The notes under the pieces are model-generated. The model searched no databases. It was not told the origin of the DNA and saw nothing but the letters and a program-made list of their open reading frames with translations. From Anaerocolumna sp. (GTDB lineage: Bacteria; Bacillota; Clostridia; Lachnospirales; Lachnospiraceae): a stretch of DNA of 6,267 bases. Shown here one piece after another: positions 1 through 6,146 of the stretch. Each line of letters opens with the position of its first letter. The stretch's first letter is position 1. The DNA is taken from positions 1 through 6,267 of the forward strand of contig JAQSYR010000081.1 of NCBI GenBank assembly GCA_029256035.1, in the 5' to 3' direction. Made by a program: the position numbers and the translations under genes.

Positions 1-8
1 GTTTTCAT
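1..8 (-). CDS. Possible start of a further minus-strand gene, cut off by the window edge
   Basis: On the minus strand an ATG at 8-6 is followed by AAA and two more bases before the window ends. An AAGGA ribosome-binding-like stretch lies at 20-16, seven nucleotides upstream. Only two codons are visible, so the product cannot be read. The radical SAM family encoded just upstream is usually paired with a DUF4130/TIGR03915 putative DNA metabolism protein with a uracil-DNA-glycosylase-like fold. That partner is the obvious candidate, but this is inference from family context only. Confidence 0.3.
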
Positions 9-35
9 ATAAATTTCCTTATAGATTTTTGTTTT

Positions 36-66
36 TTAAGAATTCTTCATTCTTATGAATTCTTAA
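36..66. repeat. 10-bp perfect inverted repeat with 11-nt loop
   Basis: TTAAGAATTC at 36-45 is matched by its exact reverse complement GAATTCTTAA at 57-66. It lies just downstream of the radical SAM gene and before a possible next start codon. The stem is almost all A/T. Read in the minus direction it is followed by A residues rather than T residues, and read in the plus direction it is preceded rather than followed by T residues, so it is not a canonical intrinsic terminator in either direction. It could be a weak mRNA hairpin or a protein-binding site. Confidence 0.4.
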
Positions 67-103
67 CACTTAAACTCTTTAAAAATGCTTAAATTAATAT
101 TCC

Positions 104-1633
104 TTAATTATAGTTCCGCTTCAAAAAATTAACATCATCAAATAAGGATATCTGCTGATAAGTAATATTGTCTCCTAACCCTAAAGGCAGCCTTTCTTTC
201 ACGTGAACCAGTTGATTGGTTATATAATTTTCTTCCAGTTTAACAGGGTACATCATCTGCCCGCTACATGTTATGAAATATATGGCTCGCTTTAAAACAA
301 CACCCATCTTCTTTAAGTCTTCAAATCGAAGTTTTGCTGTTTTTCTTGCTTTCACAATACGCTGTGCAGATCTTACTCCTATTCCTGGAACTCGAAGCAG
401 GGTATAATAGTCTGCTCTGTTTACTTCTACAGGAAATGTTTCCAGGTGACCCAATGCCCAATTACACTTAGGATCTAATAAAACATTAAAGTTTGGACGT
501 TCTTCTGAAAGTAATTCCGAGGCTTGAAAGCCATAAAATCTTAATAACCAATCTGCCTGATATAGACGATGTTCTCTTAATAAGGGAGGTCCTCCTGGAA
601 GGACAGGAAGAGAGGAATCTTCATTTACTCTGATAAAAGCAGAAAAGAAAACTCTCTTTAAATCAAACTTCTGATAAAGTGCTTCCGTAACTGATAATAT
701 CTGATAGTCATTCTCAGGTGTTGCTCCAATAATCATCTGGGTACTCTGGCCTGCTGGAACAAACCCTCTATTAATACTTGGGCGCTTCACTTTTCCTAAA
801 GCGTAATCCGATTGGTATCCCGATAAAGAGGTATCCAAAATCTTGTCCCGAATGGATAGTTCCGACTGGCGGCCTTGAATAATAGAAACCTGGTCTTCTG
901 CTCCTGGAATCACTATCTGATTCTGTTTTGCTTCCAATATAGGTGTTTCACTAAGACTATCTTTAGAATTAAACCTATTAAAATGATTGTTATTTACAAT
1001 GGCAGGTGATTTTATTAATTCATTTCTTCCAATCTGTATCTGTTTCATTGGTTTTAAAATATTCTTTCGAGTTTTGTGGGGTGCCAGTGTTTTTAACCCT
1101 TCTGCTGTAGGTAATTCAAGATTAACGCTCATTCGGTCAGCATACCAGCCAGTCATCTCAATAATATCAGAACTTGCACCTGGTACAGCCTTACAATGGA
1201 TATATCCATTAAAATGATGTACTTCTCTTAGCATACGCAGTGCCTCGCAAATTAATTCCATGGTATAATTAGGATTCTTAATAACACCAGAACTTAGAAA
1301 CAATCCTTCAATATAATTTCTTCGATAAAACTCCATGGTTAATACACATATTTCTTCCGGAGTAAAGGTTGCTCTGATTACATCGTTAGAGGAGCGGTTT
1401 AAACAATATTTACAATCAAAAATACATTCATTGGTAAATAAAATTTTAAGTAAGGAAATACATCTGCCATCTGCAGAAAAAGTGTGACAGATACCAGCGG
1501 CTACAGTATTACCAATACCTCCTGGAGTTCCTTTTCTGTCTACTCCACTGGAAGTACAGGCAACATCATACTTTGCAGCATCTGATAAAATTTCTAGTTT
1601 TTTCTGAATGGACATATTCTCTTCAAATATCAT
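104..1633 (-). CDS. Putative DNA modification/repair radical SAM protein (TIGR03916-like) with C-terminal helix-hairpin-helix
   Basis: This 509-residue protein carries the radical SAM cluster motif CxxxCxxC at C70, C74 and C77 (CIFDCKYC), which would bind a 4Fe-4S cluster and S-adenosylmethionine. Other family-typical stretches are SDAAKYD near residue 17, FVPAGQSTQMIIGATPE at 291-307 and DPKCNWALGHL at 387-397. A helix-hairpin-helix at about 412-431 (LLRVPGIGVRSAQRIV) suggests DNA binding. The family is predicted to act in DNA modification or repair; the reaction is unknown to me. As I recall, relatives have about 415-430 residues, and the excess here lies in a polar insert at about 203-287. 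The start at 1633 is supported by AGGGGTG at 1647-1641, seven nucleotides upstream; the alternative Met7 has poorly spaced Shine-Dalgarno bases. The protein is probably cytosolic. The gene has its own promoter with LexA-like boxes. The family assignment is firm; the function is inferred. Confidence 0.9.
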   Translation of the reverse strand: MIFEENMSIQKKLEILSDAAKYDVACTSSGVDRKGTPGGIGNTVAAGICHTFSADGRCISLLKILFTNECIFDCKYCLNRSSNDVIRATFTPEEICVLTMEFYRRNYIEGLFLSSGVIKNPNYTMELICEALRMLREVHHFNGYIHCKAVPGASSDIIEMTGWYADRMSVNLELPTAEGLKTLAPHKTRKNILKPMKQIQIGRNELIKSPAIVNNNHFNRFNSKDSLSETPILEAKQNQIVIPGAEDQVSIIQGRQSELSIRDKILDTSLSGYQSDYALGKVKRPSINRGFVPAGQSTQMIIGATPENDYQILSVTEALYQKFDLKRVFFSAFIRVNEDSSLPVLPGGPPLLREHRLYQADWLLRFYGFQASELLSEERPNFNVLLDPKCNWALGHLETFPVEVNRADYYTLLRVPGIGVRSAQRIVKARKTAKLRFEDLKKMGVVLKRAIYFITCSGQMMYPVKLEENYITNQLVHVKERLPLGLGDNITYQQISLFDDVNFLKRNYN

Positions 1634-1640
1634 ATCCTGT

Positions 1641-1647
1641 CACCCCT
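1641..1647 (-). promoter_or_regulatory. Ribosome binding site of the radical SAM gene
   Basis: AGGGGTG on the minus strand, seven nucleotides before the ATG at 1633. It differs by one base from the ideal AGGAGGTG core and fixes the start at the first methionine rather than Met7. Confidence 0.7.
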
Positions 1648-1653
1648 ATATGC

Positions 1654-1665
1654 AAACAAATGTTC
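1654..1665 (-). promoter_or_regulatory. LexA-like (SOS) box, downstream copy
   Basis: The minus strand reads GAACATTTGTTT, that is GAAC-N4-GTTT, one base from the Firmicute LexA core GAAC-N4-GTTC; clostridial boxes commonly allow this ending. It lies about 10 bp downstream of the -10 hexamer, overlapping or just past the predicted transcription start near 1668, where bound repressor would block initiation. Assignment to LexA is inference from sequence and from the predicted DNA-repair role of the gene. Confidence 0.55.
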
Positions 1666-1674
1666 TTTTATCTT

Positions 1675-1703
1675 ATTTTAACATATGGTTTCGTTAAAAT
1701 CAA
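1675..1703 (-). promoter_or_regulatory. Sigma-A-type promoter of the radical SAM gene
   Basis: On the minus strand TTGATT (1703-1698) and TAAAAT (1680-1675) are separated by exactly 17 nt, and the -10 is extended by TGT directly upstream. Predicted transcription starts near 1668, giving a leader of about 35 nt that contains the ribosome binding site. LexA-like boxes lie on both sides of this promoter. Confidence 0.7.
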
Positions 1704-1712
1704 TAAGAAAAA

Positions 1713-1724
1713 GAACATTTGTTT
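1713..1724 (+). promoter_or_regulatory. LexA-like (SOS) box, upstream copy
   Basis: The plus strand reads GAACATTTGTTT, identical to the downstream box but in opposite orientation. It lies about 10 bp upstream of the -35 hexamer of the radical SAM promoter. The two boxes are 59 bp apart start to start, with the promoter between them, so they could bind two dimers on either side of the polymerase site. Confidence 0.5.
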
Positions 1725-1740
1725 GAATTTGTTTATTGAA

Positions 1741-2904
1741 TTAATATTCCCTTTGTAATTTACTTTTACTAATTACCAAAGATAATGTAAAAAATGTAAC
1801 TGCAAATCCAATCTGGATGGCCATATAACTTAAAATAGGCTTAATATTAGTAAAATTATGAACCGTTAATGAGGCAATGGTATCATTGGCTCTTACAAAC
1901 CAGTAAACCGGTGCAAAGCTTGAAAAATGCAAAACCGAGTCTCCTAATAGGAATTGAGGAACAAAAGCTCCACTTATAAAACTCAAACCTAAAGGCAGTA
2001 TTACTGATAATGCTTCATTTGCCTGTTTGCTTTTCACTAACATAGCAGCCAAATAACTGATACCTAAAGCACAAAAGGAGAATACAATCAGATTCAACCA
2101 ATGTAATAATACATTTGTATCAATTGTTTTAATTGGATTTAAAATATAACCTAAAACTATGAGAATTATATCATAACCTAATACAAAGATTAAATTGCCT
2201 TCCATCAGCTGAATATTTAAACTTCTAAACGTAATAGGAGAAACTAGATTTCTTCGCCTAATATTTATATTGTGGAAAGATAACATAATAAGACTTACAC
2301 CAACTATGCAGCCAGTCAAAAGAATATAGGATGCAAAATTAACATAATAACTATAATAGCTATCAACCACTTTATCCGTTTTTTCATTAATTTGTACCGT
2401 TGCCTGAGCCTTTAAATCATTAGATACATAAGTGGCTAATTCCTCTTCTGTTATATCTGGTACTGTATATAAATAATTTTTTGCTGTATTTAAGTACGTA
2501 TTAATTGCTGCATCTACTGTAGTTGCATAAATGGCATCCGGTACGGTTTTTTTCTCTAAACTTACATCCTTCCCAGCTGAAAAATCCTCACCAAATTCAT
2601 AGGGTATGGTTAGTATATATTCAACTTCCCTGAAAAACAAAGCATCCTGTAAGTCACTTTCTATATCTCCAAGGTCCTTAAATTCACAATATTCCTCCAG
2701 ATACTCTATAAGCCCTTGAACCAATGGACTATCTTCATTATAATTTACAATCGCAGTACTTATTTTATCCTGCATAAATCCCGTAACGTTGTCATTTCGG
2801 TTAACGGTCTGAATTATGGTAATTCCTGCAAATAATACGGTATATAGGAGCAGCGTAGTAGAAATGCTTCTTAATAATTTAAAATACAACTTAAAGACTT
2901 GCAT
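1741..2904 (-). CDS. ABC-2 type exporter permease, second subunit (LnrN-like position)
   Basis: This 387-residue membrane protein has the ABC-2 (PF12698-like) layout: one N-terminal membrane segment at about 15-34, a polar extracytoplasmic domain at about 36-185, then five segments at about 190-210, 236-256, 268-290, 297-316 and 356-378. The SGAFVPQFLLGDSVLHFSSFAP stretch near 311 matches the conserved loop seen in this family. It would form the membrane channel with the other permease and be powered by the ATPase encoded two genes upstream. Its ATG at 2904 lies 14 nt inside the preceding gene, and AAGGAGGAG at 2918-2910 is seven nucleotides upstream, which suggests translational coupling. 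Transport substrate is not evident; antimicrobial or lipid export is inferred from operon type. No terminator is apparent after it. Length fits the family. Confidence 0.88.
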   Translation of the reverse strand: MQVFKLYFKLLRSISTTLLLYTVLFAGITIIQTVNRNDNVTGFMQDKISTAIVNYNEDSPLVQGLIEYLEEYCEFKDLGDIESDLQDALFFREVEYILTIPYEFGEDFSAGKDVSLEKKTVPDAIYATTVDAAINTYLNTAKNYLYTVPDITEEELATYVSNDLKAQATVQINEKTDKVVDSYYSYYVNFASYILLTGCIVGVSLIMLSFHNINIRRRNLVSPITFRSLNIQLMEGNLIFVLGYDIILIVLGYILNPIKTIDTNVLLHWLNLIVFSFCALGISYLAAMLVKSKQANEALSVILPLGLSFISGAFVPQFLLGDSVLHFSSFAPVYWFVRANDTIASLTVHNFTNIKPILSYMAIQIGFAVTFFTLSLVISKSKLQREY

Positions 2905-4027
2905 ATTCTCTCCTCCTTATTTTAATGAATGTTACCACAACGAATATAATTGTGAGTACAGATAATAACCCAATATTTAAAAATACTCTTTCATTTGTTT
3001 CATAATAATATAAACTGTATAAGGCATCAGTTATCAGACTGGAAGGATTAATATAACCAATAATAGGTGCTTTGGTAGCAATTAAATATTTAATATCCAC
3101 ATTCATCATACCTGCTAAAAAGCCTCCGCCAATGGATACGGCAGTTAACATAACTTCACGTACTTTTACATTAATTTTAAATGTGACACATACAAATGCT
3201 CCAAAAGATATACCACAGAGAGAACCTACAATACTAATTAAAATAATCAGTCCTAAATCGTCTCCAAACTGAACTTTTAATATATTATTTAAAAATGCAA
3301 ATAACAAAAGGATACTGCTAAAATGCATAGTAAATGCTGCTAATAAGTTACTTAGCAATAACTTAAATTTATTGGTAGGCGCTACGTTTATTCTTGCACC
3401 AATAGCAGATTGGTCTGCCTGAATATCTATCATTTCTCGAAAACCCCAATTACAGCCGAACATACAAGTCATTGCAATCAAAGAGTAAAAATAGATTAGT
3501 GTAAAATCTGGATTTTTCTGACCGGTTCCGCCATTTACTATAAAATCTCTCTGCTGTACAATCTCTTCTAATAAACCTTGGTTAAAAGCATCTGGATTAA
3601 TGGTTGCAATGTTCATCAGGGTTTTACTTTTTTGCAGATAGCTATCTGCTATGGTTTTAATAATGGATTGTTCTATTCCATTTTCATTAAAATATAGGGT
3701 AAGATCACTTTCATATTCAATGATGCCTTTTATTTTGCCCTGATTCATAAGCTCCATGGCACTTTCCTTGCTTTCAATACCAACCTGAAACAATTTTTTA
3801 TCATCTGTTATTTCCATAGAATTTAAAACATCAATAAAAGAATCATTTACATTTTCACTTTTAATTACTGCTATTGGTATGGTATCTATGGTGTCCTGGC
3901 TGGTTAGGTTGCCAAATGCCATAGAAAAGAAAATGGAGAGTAAGATAGGAAAACCAAAGGACCAAAATATGGATTCTTTATTTTTTAATAAACATTTGAT
4001 TCGTGTTTTATACAATTGAATAAACAT
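2891..4027 (-). CDS. ABC-2 type exporter permease, first subunit (LnrM-like position)
   Basis: This 378-residue membrane protein is a distant paralogue in layout of the next gene: a membrane segment at about 20-38 after a basic N-terminus, an extracytoplasmic domain at about 40-172, and five further segments at about 176-194, 224-247, 257-282, 292-310 and 347-369. The basic tail RRREYASL would lie in the cytoplasm. The FWSFGFPILLSIFF opening and the NPSSLITDALYSLYYY stretch near 327-342 are typical of ABC-2 permeases of this class. It probably heterodimerises with the following permease. The start at 4027 has AAAGGAG at 4040-4034, six nucleotides upstream and touching the stop codon of the ATPase gene. 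It is the middle gene of the operon. Substrate unknown. Confidence 0.88.
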   Translation of the reverse strand: MFIQLYKTRIKCLLKNKESIFWSFGFPILLSIFFSMAFGNLTSQDTIDTIPIAVIKSENVNDSFIDVLNSMEITDDKKLFQVGIESKESAMELMNQGKIKGIIEYESDLTLYFNENGIEQSIIKTIADSYLQKSKTLMNIATINPDAFNQGLLEEIVQQRDFIVNGGTGQKNPDFTLIYFYSLIAMTCMFGCNWGFREMIDIQADQSAIGARINVAPTNKFKLLLSNLLAAFTMHFSSILLLFAFLNNILKVQFGDDLGLIILISIVGSLCGISFGAFVCVTFKINVKVREVMLTAVSIGGGFLAGMMNVDIKYLIATKAPIIGYINPSSLITDALYSLYYYETNERVFLNIGLLSVLTIIFVVVTFIKIRRREYASL

Positions 4028-4039
4028 ACCTTACTCCTT

Positions 4040-4972
4040 TCAGTCCCTTAGTTCTTTTCCTGTTATTTCAAGAAATACATCATTTAACGTTGGCATTTGG
4101 GTATAGATTTTACCAAAATTAATTTCATGATTCTGCAAATAATCAAGGACATGGATTAAATTATTTTTCCCTTTTTTTGATTTTATCTCAAGGCAATTAT
4201 CAGCGTATTCTATAGAGGACACATTGGCTAACCTGGATAATTCTTCTATCTCCTCTTCCCTTAGATTATATGCCTCAACTGTTATTTTTTCACCTAGAGA
4301 AATCATGGCTTTTAATTCATCTTTGGTTCCTGTTGCCAGGACTTTACCTTTATCAATAATTGAAATTCTGCTACACAGTTGCTCAACTTCTTCCATATAA
4401 TGAGATGTGTAGATTATGGTAGCTCCGTCTGCATTTAACTTCTTTATTCCTTCTAAAATCTTATTTCTACTCTGAGGATCAACGGCAACGGTTGGTTCAT
4501 CTAAGATGATAAGCTTTGGCTTATGTGCTATGCCACATGCAATATTTAATCTTCGTAACAAACCTCCACTTAACTTCTTAGGGTGAAATTTAGTAAAATC
4601 TTCTAAGGATACAAATTCAATTGCCTCCCTGGTAAGTCGTTTCACTTCGCTTTTATCTTTAATGTAAAGGCTGCAAAAATAGGAAATGTTCTCATAAACT
4701 GTAAGTTCTTCAAATACAGCTACATTTTGCATAATAATACCAATATCCCGTTTAATATCATAAGCATCCGGACTCATGGGTTTTCCAAAAATCTCGATGG
4801 TACCTTTATCATATTTTAACAGAGATAAAATGCAATTAATTGCTGTTGTTTTACCAGAACCATTTGGTCCTAATAACCCAAATATTTCTCCTTCTTCTAC
4901 ATTTAAATTTAAATGATCCAGGGCAACTAATTTATCATATCTCTTTACTAAATTCTTCACTTCTACAACCAT
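4040..4972 (-). CDS. ABC transporter ATP-binding protein (BcrA/LnrL-like exporter ATPase)
   Basis: This 310-residue ATPase has all the expected motifs: Walker A GPNGSGKT at 35-42, Q-loop Q82, signature LSGG at 134-137, Walker B LIILDEP at 154-160, D-loop AVDP at 163-166 and H-loop H191. The D-loop begins with alanine where relatives often have glycine, probably a mild variant. Residues from about 228 form the C-terminal domain usual in drug- and lipid-export ATPases of this type, ending in the PTLNDVFLEITGKELRD motif seen in many DrrA/BcrA-like proteins. It would energise the two permeases encoded downstream (12-nt gap, then a 14-nt overlap). The start is clear: GAGGAGG at 4987-4981 lies eight nucleotides before the ATG. 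Size and order match B. subtilis LnrL, but many related exporters share this layout, so substrate remains open. Confidence 0.93.
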   Translation of the reverse strand: MVVEVKNLVKRYDKLVALDHLNLNVEEGEIFGLLGPNGSGKTTAINCILSLLKYDKGTIEIFGKPMSPDAYDIKRDIGIIMQNVAVFEELTVYENISYFCSLYIKDKSEVKRLTREAIEFVSLEDFTKFHPKKLSGGLLRRLNIACGIAHKPKLIILDEPTVAVDPQSRNKILEGIKKLNADGATIIYTSHYMEEVEQLCSRISIIDKGKVLATGTKDELKAMISLGEKITVEAYNLREEEIEELSRLANVSSIEYADNCLEIKSKKGKNNLIHVLDYLQNHEINFGKIYTQMPTLNDVFLEITGKELRD

Positions 4973-4980
4973 TAAAATAT

Positions 4981-4987
4981 CCTCCTC
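4981..4987 (-). promoter_or_regulatory. Ribosome binding site of the ABC ATPase gene
   Basis: A strong GAGGAGG on the minus strand, eight nucleotides upstream of the ATG at 4972. It anchors the first gene of the exporter operon. Confidence 0.85.
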
Positions 4988-5004
4988 AATTATTATCTAA
5001 CATT

Positions 5005-5033
5005 ACTATAACCTAACAATAGGCTAATCGCCA
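5005..5033 (-). promoter_or_regulatory. Candidate promoter of the ABC exporter operon
   Basis: The minus strand has TATAGT at 5010-5005, and 17 nt upstream the poor -35 TGGCGA (5033-5028, 3 of 6 matches). The weak -35 would suit an activator-dependent promoter. A competing pair, TTGTTA and GATAAT (4997-4992) with 16-nt spacing, would start transcription inside the ribosome binding site and is less likely. Low confidence. Confidence 0.3.
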
Positions 5034-5048
5034 GTGAAGAGCGTCACT
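5033..5048. repeat. Short dyad AGTGA-N6-TCACT in the divergent intergenic region
   Basis: The arms 5033-5037 and 5044-5048 are perfect reverse complements with a 6-nt spacer. The dyad sits directly upstream of, and overlaps by one base, the weak -35 of the exporter operon, a plausible place for an activating response regulator to bind. Five-base arms can occur by chance. Confidence 0.3.
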
Positions 5049-5101
5049 ATATAATATGACAAATGTAATACCAGAAATTTGCAAAGACAAATTCATATCC
5101 A

Positions 5102-5130
5102 TTGCTTTTTTCATCTGGGTTTGCTATGAT
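5102..5130 (+). promoter_or_regulatory. Extended -10 promoter of the sensor kinase gene
   Basis: TTGCTT at 5102-5107 and TATGAT at 5125-5130 are separated by 17 nt, and the -10 is preceded by TGC, giving the TGnTATGAT extended form. The predicted start near 5137 leaves a leader of about 28 nt that includes the AGGAGG at 5155-5160. This places a TTG codon at 5102 inside the -35 element and argues against translation starting there. Confidence 0.6.
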
Positions 5131-5154
5131 TGAAATAATCAAAAGATACTGTTT

Positions 5155-5160
5155 AGGAGG
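5155..5160 (+). promoter_or_regulatory. Ribosome binding site deciding the kinase start
   Basis: A perfect AGGAGG four nucleotides before the ATG at 5165. The spacing is slightly short, but no other in-frame start (TTG 5102, ATG 5126) has a comparable site, so 5165 is preferred. Confidence 0.75.
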
Positions 5161-5164
5161 CTTT

Positions 5165-6146
5165 ATGCTGGAAATACATGATAAAATATTGCTATTTCTC
5201 TCTTGTATTACCTTGTTTTTATTGGAAATTCAAGAAGTATATATGATAATTCCCATAATATTAGCTTTAATTATTACCTGTCTTAGCACTTATTCTGATG
5301 ACAGAAGGCTAAAACTTGGTTATTATTTAATTTATATTGCCTTATGTCTTTTGATTCCGGAAAGCTTTATTTTTCTGCCCCTGATAATTTATGATATTGC
5401 GCTTTATGATTACCAAATATTAGTTTTCCTTAGTGTTGTACCTTTATTTCGAAATTTTCATGAATTGAATTTAAGTATTATTTTATTTACCATTGTTTTT
5501 ACAATTATTGCATGGTACTTAAAACTAAGAACTACTGCTGCCGTTCGTTTTTTATATGAATATAATGAATTGCGGGACACTACCAAGGAACTTGCAATTC
5601 TACAGGAGCAAAAAAATCAAAGTTTACTTGAGAATCAGGATTACGAAATTAACCTTGCTACCTTAAATGAACGAAATCGAATCTCCAAAGAAATTCATGA
5701 TAACATTGGCCATTTACTATCCCGCTCCCTGATTCAGATTGGTGCTATGCTATATGTAACAAAGGAAGAAATTACAAAGGATGGCCTTACTTCATTAAAA
5801 GAGTCCCTGTCCGAAGGAATGGACAGTATTCGGAATAGTATCCACAATATGCATAATGAATCTATTGATTTATACACAAGTATAGACGCAATTGTGAAAG
5901 AATTTACCTTTTGTAATATAAGTTTTGAATACGATATAAAGTCAAATCCAGAGTTAAAACTGAAATATTCCCTACTAGCAATCATTAAGGAAGCATTGTC
6001 TAATATTATGAAGCATTCCAATGCATCAACTATATGTGGATGGAATGGGCATTCAGAATATTACAGACAGGGTGAAAAATTTTAATGGAAATATTAATTT
6101 TAATCTGGAAAATGGTTTCCGTATTTTTATTACCATACCCAAGTAA
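5165..6146 (+). pseudogene. Sensor histidine kinase (HisKA_3/NarL class) with internal deletion and frameshift in the ATPase domain
   Basis: From ATG 5165 the open frame runs 306 residues to TAA at 6083-6085. It has about five membrane segments between residues 7 and 119, a coiled-coil linker at about 129-166, and a HisKA_3 dimerisation domain in which NERNRISKEIHDNIGHLL carries the phospho-acceptor H178. The ATPase domain begins normally with the N box (EALSNIMKHSNAS, E276 and N280) but then runs into about 16 unrelated residues. The missing C-terminal end is encoded in another frame at 6042-6146: GMGIQNITDRVKNFNGNI and an ITIPK terminus. Compared with relatives, about 25-45 residues, including the DxGxG ATP-binding box, are absent. 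The protein should therefore not bind ATP normally. The gene diverges from the exporter operon and is probably its former regulator. No response regulator follows. A sequencing error could explain a frameshift but not the missing segment. Confidence 0.82.
6042..6146 (+). other. Out-of-frame C-terminal remnant of the kinase ATPase domain
   Basis: Read in the frame beginning GGA ATG GGC at 6042, this stretch encodes 34 residues and a TAA at 6144-6146. They match the end of a HATPase_c domain: GMGIQNITDRV is the last glycine box, followed by the usual NGNINF and GFRIFITIPK strands. It is in a different frame from the upstream kinase segment and has no start signal of its own, so it marks the far side of the deletion. 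Confidence 0.8.

Larger units (their letters stand above)
1653..1725. repeat. Long inverted repeat (17-bp perfect outer arms) around the radical SAM promoter
   Basis: The arms 1653-1669 and 1709-1725 are exact reverse complements over 17 bp. A further 7 bp pair (1671-1677 with 1702-1708, with A1670 bulged), and then 5 bp (1678-1682 with 1693-1697) after a 4-nt asymmetry, leaving a 10-nt loop at 1683-1692. The structure lies between the end of the second permease gene (1741) and the start of the radical SAM gene (1633). No T-run follows it in the minus direction (GCATATAGGGG), so it is not a normal intrinsic terminator. Each outer arm contains a LexA-like box, and the inner part coincides with a promoter, so I read it as a double operator. 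Confidence 0.85.

Noticed and set aside
987..1217. Plus-strand open frame of 76 codons
   Set aside because: It lies entirely antisense to the well-supported radical SAM gene, has no ribosome binding site and resembles no known family.
1653..1725. Inverted repeat as an intrinsic terminator of the exporter operon
   Set aside because: No T-run follows the repeat in the minus direction, the loop and inner arms coincide with a strong promoter, and the arms carry repressor-box sequences.
1573..1758. Plus-strand open frame of 61 codons spanning the intergenic promoter region
   Set aside because: It runs antisense through two genes and the inverted repeat; its AT-rich hydrophobic translation is expected by chance and no start signal is present.
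3072..3272. Plus-strand open frame of 66 codons
   Set aside because: Antisense shadow of the first permease gene, with no ribosome binding site or recognisable motif.
5050..5055. Perfect TATAAT on the plus strand as the kinase promoter
   Set aside because: No acceptable -35 lies 16-18 nt upstream, and the extended -10 at 5125-5130 is better placed relative to the ribosome binding site.
5102..5164. Longer kinase start at TTG 5102 (21 extra residues)
   Set aside because: No ribosome binding site precedes it and it overlaps a likely -35 element, whereas ATG 5165 has AGGAGG directly upstream.
5734..6021. Minus-strand open frame of 95 codons
   Set aside because: Antisense shadow of the kinase gene, whose HisKA_3 and N-box motifs clearly establish the plus strand as coding.
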